Of a DNA stretch of 64,000 bases, positions 60,901 through 64,000 are shown one piece after another. The stretch is taken from contig NZ_CP047242.1 of the NCBI RefSeq assembly GCF_009856605.1, positions 2,610,001 to 2,674,000 on the forward strand. Direction: 5' to 3'. Origin of the DNA: Trichormus variabilis 0441 (lineage in GTDB: Bacteria; Cyanobacteriota; Cyanobacteriia; Cyanobacteriales; Nostocaceae). A model generated the notes under the pieces. That model saw nothing but the letters and a program-made list of their open reading frames with translations, had not been told where the DNA came from and ran no database searches. The translations under genes were made by a program, and so were the position numbers. The first letter of the stretch is position 1, and the number at the start of each line of letters is the position of its first letter.

Positions 60901-63147
60901 TTACCCTTCCGTCCGAATCAAACGCGAATATGCACCCTCAACTTGCCAAAGTTCTTGGTGTGTACCTTGCTGTACAACTTTCCCCCGTTCCAGAACAATG
61001 ATTTGGTCGCAGTCGCGGATAGTGCTTAATCTATGCGCCACGATAATACAGGTACATCCCCGACGGCGGAGATTTTGGTCAATGATTTTTTCTGTTTCTG
61101 CATCTAAGGCGCTGGTGGCTTCATCCATGACCAGAATAGACGGGTTATTTACCAAAGCACGGGCAATTTCTAGGCGTTGTCGTTGACCACCACTGAGATT
61201 AGCAGCACCTTCGATGAGTTCGGCATCATAACCTCCAGACATTGAGAAAATTACATCAGCGATCGCGGCATCTTGGCAAGCCCGCATCAGGTTTTTATCT
61301 GGTACAGTAGTATCCCACAGGGTTAAATTGTCTCTCACCGTACCACCAAACAGTAAAATTTCCTGCTCCACCATCGCCACAGAGTTAGTCAGCAGCTGTG
61401 AAGAAATTTCCTCTCTTGGTTGACTATCAAAGCAGATTTCCCCAGTCCAAGGTTGATACAGTCCGCTTACAAGTTTGGCAATGGTAGACTTACCAGAACC
61501 ACTACCCCCCACCAACGCCACACGCTGTCCTGGCTTAATTGACAGATTAAAGTTTTCTATTAAAGGTGCTTCCAAGCGGCTATAGCCAAAACTGATATTT
61601 TTTAACTCCACATACCCCTGTAACTTAGGAAGCGCATATATTAATGGAGATGATATTTCCCCCCCTACACACCCCTGCACCCCTATACCCTCCTCCCCCA
61701 CCGGGTTATCTAACACATCATCAAGACGAATCAAATTCCCCTCTAATTCCTGAAGAGTCGTACCAAAGTTGACAAGATTGTTGACGGGTTGCTGAAAACC
61801 AGACATTAAGCCTTGAAAGGCGATGAGCATACCGATACTCAGATGTCCATCCATCACTCGGAAACCGCCGACTACCAAGAGCAACATAGCAGAGAGAGCC
61901 GAGAGAACTGTGGGTAAGACAGAGAATGTCTGGTTAGTAATTCCTAGTTCCTGTTGGGAATTGAGGGCTTTGGTGTAGTAGCCAGACCAGCGAGAAAAGA
62001 AATCAGACTCTAACCCTGAGGCTTTGAGTGTTTCTATACTTTGCAACGCAGCAATCGAAACTCCCGCCGCCTTCCCATACTCTTGGATTAATCGTTGATT
62101 AGCGTCTACCCGTTGCCGAGAAATCCATCGTAAGGTTAAGACATTTATGGCGGCAAAGCTAACTACCAGTAAGGTCAGTACCCAGTCATACTGCACCATT
62201 ACCAAGGCATAAAAAAGCACCATCAATGTATCAATGATGGTTGTTGCTAATTGTCCCGCCAGAACATCGGCTACTTGGTCATTTAGGTTAGTGCGGTTAC
62301 TGATTTCCCCAGCGAATCTTTGGGCATAAAAGCTCACAGGTAAGCGGAGAATATGCCAGAGGAAACGGCTGGACATACCCACAGCCAGTCTAATTTTGAG
62401 TCGGCGTAGGTAGTGTAGTCGTAGCAATGTGAGTGATCCTTGCAGTATGGCAGCGATCGCCATCGCCACAAGCAGAGGACGTAGCCATAACTGCCGCCCC
62501 TGCACCAAAATATCATCGACAAATATTTGACTAAATACGGGAATTACCAACCCAATAATTGTTAAGAAAAATCCCGCTACGATGCAGTAAACTAAAGCAC
62601 TCTCAGCCCCCTGTAGCCGTGACCACAAAGATGCAATCATGCTGGGTTTGCGACCACCTTTTTGGAACTCTGCGCCTGGTTCCATCACCAGTACTATTCC
62701 GGTATACCCCTCGTCAAATTCCTGTAATGATACATGACGCGGCCCCGTAGCGGGGTCATTGAGATAAACCTGATGTTTGTCAAATCCCTCTACCACAACA
62801 AAATGGTTAAAGTTCCAAAAGACGATATAAGGAGGGTATAACTTTTGTACTTGCTTGAGTTCTTTTTTAAAGCCTTTAGCCTCTAGACCATAAGTTCTGG
62901 CAGCTTTCACCATATTGGATGCCTTGCTACCATCGCGGGAAACTCCGCAGTCTCGCCGCAGTTGTGGCAATGGTACAATTCGACCGTAGTAACCAAGAAT
63001 AATTCCCAAAGCAGCCGCACCACATTCTACCGCTTCCATTTGTAGAAGCGTAGGCGTTTTTACTCGCAGCCTTCTAGATAGTAGTATTTTTTTTACATAC
63101 TGCCAAGGATTAAACAGTGTTACTACGGTAGATTTAGTAGATACCAC
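60901..63147 (-). CDS. NHLP-type peptide exporter, C39 peptidase/permease/ATPase
   Basis: A 748-residue peptidase-containing ABC transporter. The C39 domain near the N-terminus has LLQMEAVECGAAALGIILGY with the catalytic Cys (about residue 42), FNHFVVVEGF with the His and LNDPATGPR with the Asp. A membrane domain follows (about 190-470), then the ATPase with GGSGSGKST, LSGGQRQRLEIAR and VMDEATSALD. It should cleave a double-glycine-type leader and export the core peptide, in the style of Nif11 or nitrile-hydratase-leader peptides. It overlaps the HlyD-like gene by 14 bases. No precursor peptide gene is in the visible part. Confidence 0.93.
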   Translation of the reverse strand: MVSTKSTVVTLFNPWQYVKKILLSRRLRVKTPTLLQMEAVECGAAALGIILGYYGRIVPLPQLRRDCGVSRDGSKASNMVKAARTYGLEAKGFKKELKQVQKLYPPYIVFWNFNHFVVVEGFDKHQVYLNDPATGPRHVSLQEFDEGYTGIVLVMEPGAEFQKGGRKPSMIASLWSRLQGAESALVYCIVAGFFLTIIGLVIPVFSQIFVDDILVQGRQLWLRPLLVAMAIAAILQGSLTLLRLHYLRRLKIRLAVGMSSRFLWHILRLPVSFYAQRFAGEISNRTNLNDQVADVLAGQLATTIIDTLMVLFYALVMVQYDWVLTLLVVSFAAINVLTLRWISRQRVDANQRLIQEYGKAAGVSIAALQSIETLKASGLESDFFSRWSGYYTKALNSQQELGITNQTFSVLPTVLSALSAMLLLVVGGFRVMDGHLSIGMLIAFQGLMSGFQQPVNNLVNFGTTLQELEGNLIRLDDVLDNPVGEEGIGVQGCVGGEISSPLIYALPKLQGYVELKNISFGYSRLEAPLIENFNLSIKPGQRVALVGGSGSGKSTIAKLVSGLYQPWTGEICFDSQPREEISSQLLTNSVAMVEQEILLFGGTVRDNLTLWDTTVPDKNLMRACQDAAIADVIFSMSGGYDAELIEGAANLSGGQRQRLEIARALVNNPSILVMDEATSALDAETEKIIDQNLRRRGCTCIIVAHRLSTIRDCDQIIVLERGKVVQQGTHQELWQVEGAYSRLIRTEG

Positions 63148-64000
63148 TGGTAGACCTCAAGATTGGTAAAACAAAGGTGATGGGAGCGCGTTCTTCTACC
63201 TTGACCCTCACAATGGTAGTAGTTCCAGAAGAAATATTCAGGTGCGGCCCTGTGGAAGAAGACCACTTATAGCCGCTTGGTGTATTGGCATCTAGTTCTA
63301 AGTGAGAGAATACTTGTATTAATCCTTGCTGTTGAGATACTAAACCTTCCAGCACCTCAGAATTACCTACTTCATTAGCAGCCGCTTCCTTGGTAATCGG
63401 GAAGCGAGAAATGCTGGTGACATTACCCACAATCCCCCCAAAGCGTTCCCGCTTCACCGTTTGGGGAGTAATTTGGATAGACATCCCCGGCTGAATTTTC
63501 TTCCCCTCCGCCACAGGAAAGTAGGTGACACCAACCAACTTACTCTGGGGATTTTCCGCCTCTATGGTAGCTAACCGTGTACCTGCGTTAACAACTTGCC
63601 CTGGTGTCAAGGTAATTTCTAAAATGCGTCCGCTATGTTGACTAATAATCTGGCTATTATCGCCTAGTTGTAGTTCCAGAGCGCCAATCTCTCGCTTGAC
63701 TTCTTGAATTTCTTTATTTCTCGCCGTGACATTTTCTAAATCTTGTTGAGCCACGGAAGCTTGTTGAGTATCTAATTGTTTCAACTGTGATTGCAAGTCA
63801 GCCACAAGGGTCAGATTTTCCCGATAATCTTTTTCTTGTTGAGTTTCTTTGACATCTAGTTCTTTTAATTGCGCTTGAATATCAGCGATTTTTTCTAAGT
63901 TTTGCAGATATTCCTGTTCTGCTTTGAGGGCTTCATCCCCGGAAATCGCCCCTTCTTTTTGAAATAATTCTTGGCGAATTTTCATCCTCCGTAAAAACAC
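63134..64000 (-). CDS. HlyD-like membrane fusion protein of the NHLP exporter, partial
   Basis: The C-terminal 288 or so residues of an adaptor subunit; the gene runs off the window end, so its start and N-terminal membrane anchor are missing. A coiled coil (about the first 110 visible residues: LQNLEKIADIQAQLKELD and similar) precedes the lipoyl/barrel part SGRILEITLTPGQVVNAGTRLATIE and a C-terminal GTTTIVRVKVEERAPITFV. This is the usual HlyD order in NHLP bacteriocin systems. The last 14 bases overlap the start of the C39-ABC gene, so they are co-translated. The precursor peptide may lie beyond 64000. Confidence 0.9.
   Translation of the reverse strand: MFLRRMKIRQELFQKEGAISGDEALKAEQEYLQNLEKIADIQAQLKELDVKETQQEKDYRENLTLVADLQSQLKQLDTQQASVAQQDLENVTARNKEIQEVKREIGALELQLGDNSQIISQHSGRILEITLTPGQVVNAGTRLATIEAENPQSKLVGVTYFPVAEGKKIQPGMSIQITPQTVKRERFGGIVGNVTSISRFPITKEAAANEVGNSEVLEGLVSQQQGLIQVFSHLELDANTPSGYKWSSSTGPHLNISSGTTTIVRVKVEERAPITFVLPILRSTSGIY

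Noticed and set aside
1..64000. tRNA, rRNA or transposase genes
   Set aside because: No cloverleaf with a CCA-type end, rRNA-like stretch or DDE/HUH-type protein was recognised; small RNAs cannot be excluded by eye.

Overview
The window looks like chromosomal DNA of a filamentous, heterocyst-forming cyanobacterium of the Nostoc/Anabaena group. Four things point there: many copies of the HIP1 octamer GCGATCGC, the interspersed hairpin and heptad repeats typical of Nostocales, recognisable hetC, hetP, hepC and hepA genes, and regulatory sites for NtcA and HetR in front of hetC and hetP. Gene order from hetC to the last glycosyltransferase resembles, from memory, the hetC-hetP and heterocyst envelope polysaccharide (HEP) region of Anabaena sp. 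PCC 7120 (about alr2817 to alr2841). No rRNA, tRNA, CRISPR array, phage or transposase gene was seen.

Layout. 0.1-15 kb is mixed housekeeping and stress content. It holds a secreted NNRRWD-repeat protein, a very large hybrid histidine kinase, a glutathione-dependent formaldehyde detoxification pair (S-formylglutathione hydrolase and class III alcohol dehydrogenase) separated by a Uma2-family gene, and valine-pyruvate aminotransferase followed 3 bases later by rimM. Then come a TetR regulator divergent from a Coq4-like gene with operators between them, and a GH116 glucosidase.

15-21 kb is the heterocyst regulation block. hetC (a C39-peptidase ABC exporter) has a canonical NtcA-activated promoter about 0.6 kb upstream. 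hetP has a HetR-binding palindrome and a DIF+-like TCCGGA promoter in a long leader region. A 43-codon ORF lies between the two genes.

20.6-29.5 kb holds an HdeD-like membrane protein, a baeRF-family protein, a secreted protein, a PATAN-receiver response regulator (PatA-like), and a three-gene von Willebrand A / PP2C phosphatase / kinase-TPR signalling unit (TerY-P triad architecture).

30-54 kb is the HEP island, all on the plus strand. It starts with sugar-nucleotide genes (rfbF, LhgO-like oxidase, epimerase/dehydratase, rfbC, SAF-domain oxidoreductase), which enclose a tandemly duplicated pair of glycosyltransferase plus 2-oxoglutarate dioxygenase-like genes. Next come a GT4, a Wzc-like chain-length protein/autokinase, hepC (initiating sugar transferase), hepA (ABC exporter), five more glycosyltransferases and a Wzy-like polymerase. 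Together these can build, assemble and export the polysaccharide layer that limits oxygen entry into heterocysts.

54.3-57.2 kb is a zinc/cadmium-type P1B ATPase divergent from its SmtB/ArsR repressor, with a SmtB-like operator between them. 57.4-64 kb holds a small secreted protein and a minus-strand operon for an NHLP-type peptide exporter (HlyD-like adaptor cut by the window end, C39 peptidase-ABC, second ABC). Low-complexity and inverted repeats fill many gaps, and in several places they form the first or last codons of genes (rimM, hepC, hepA).
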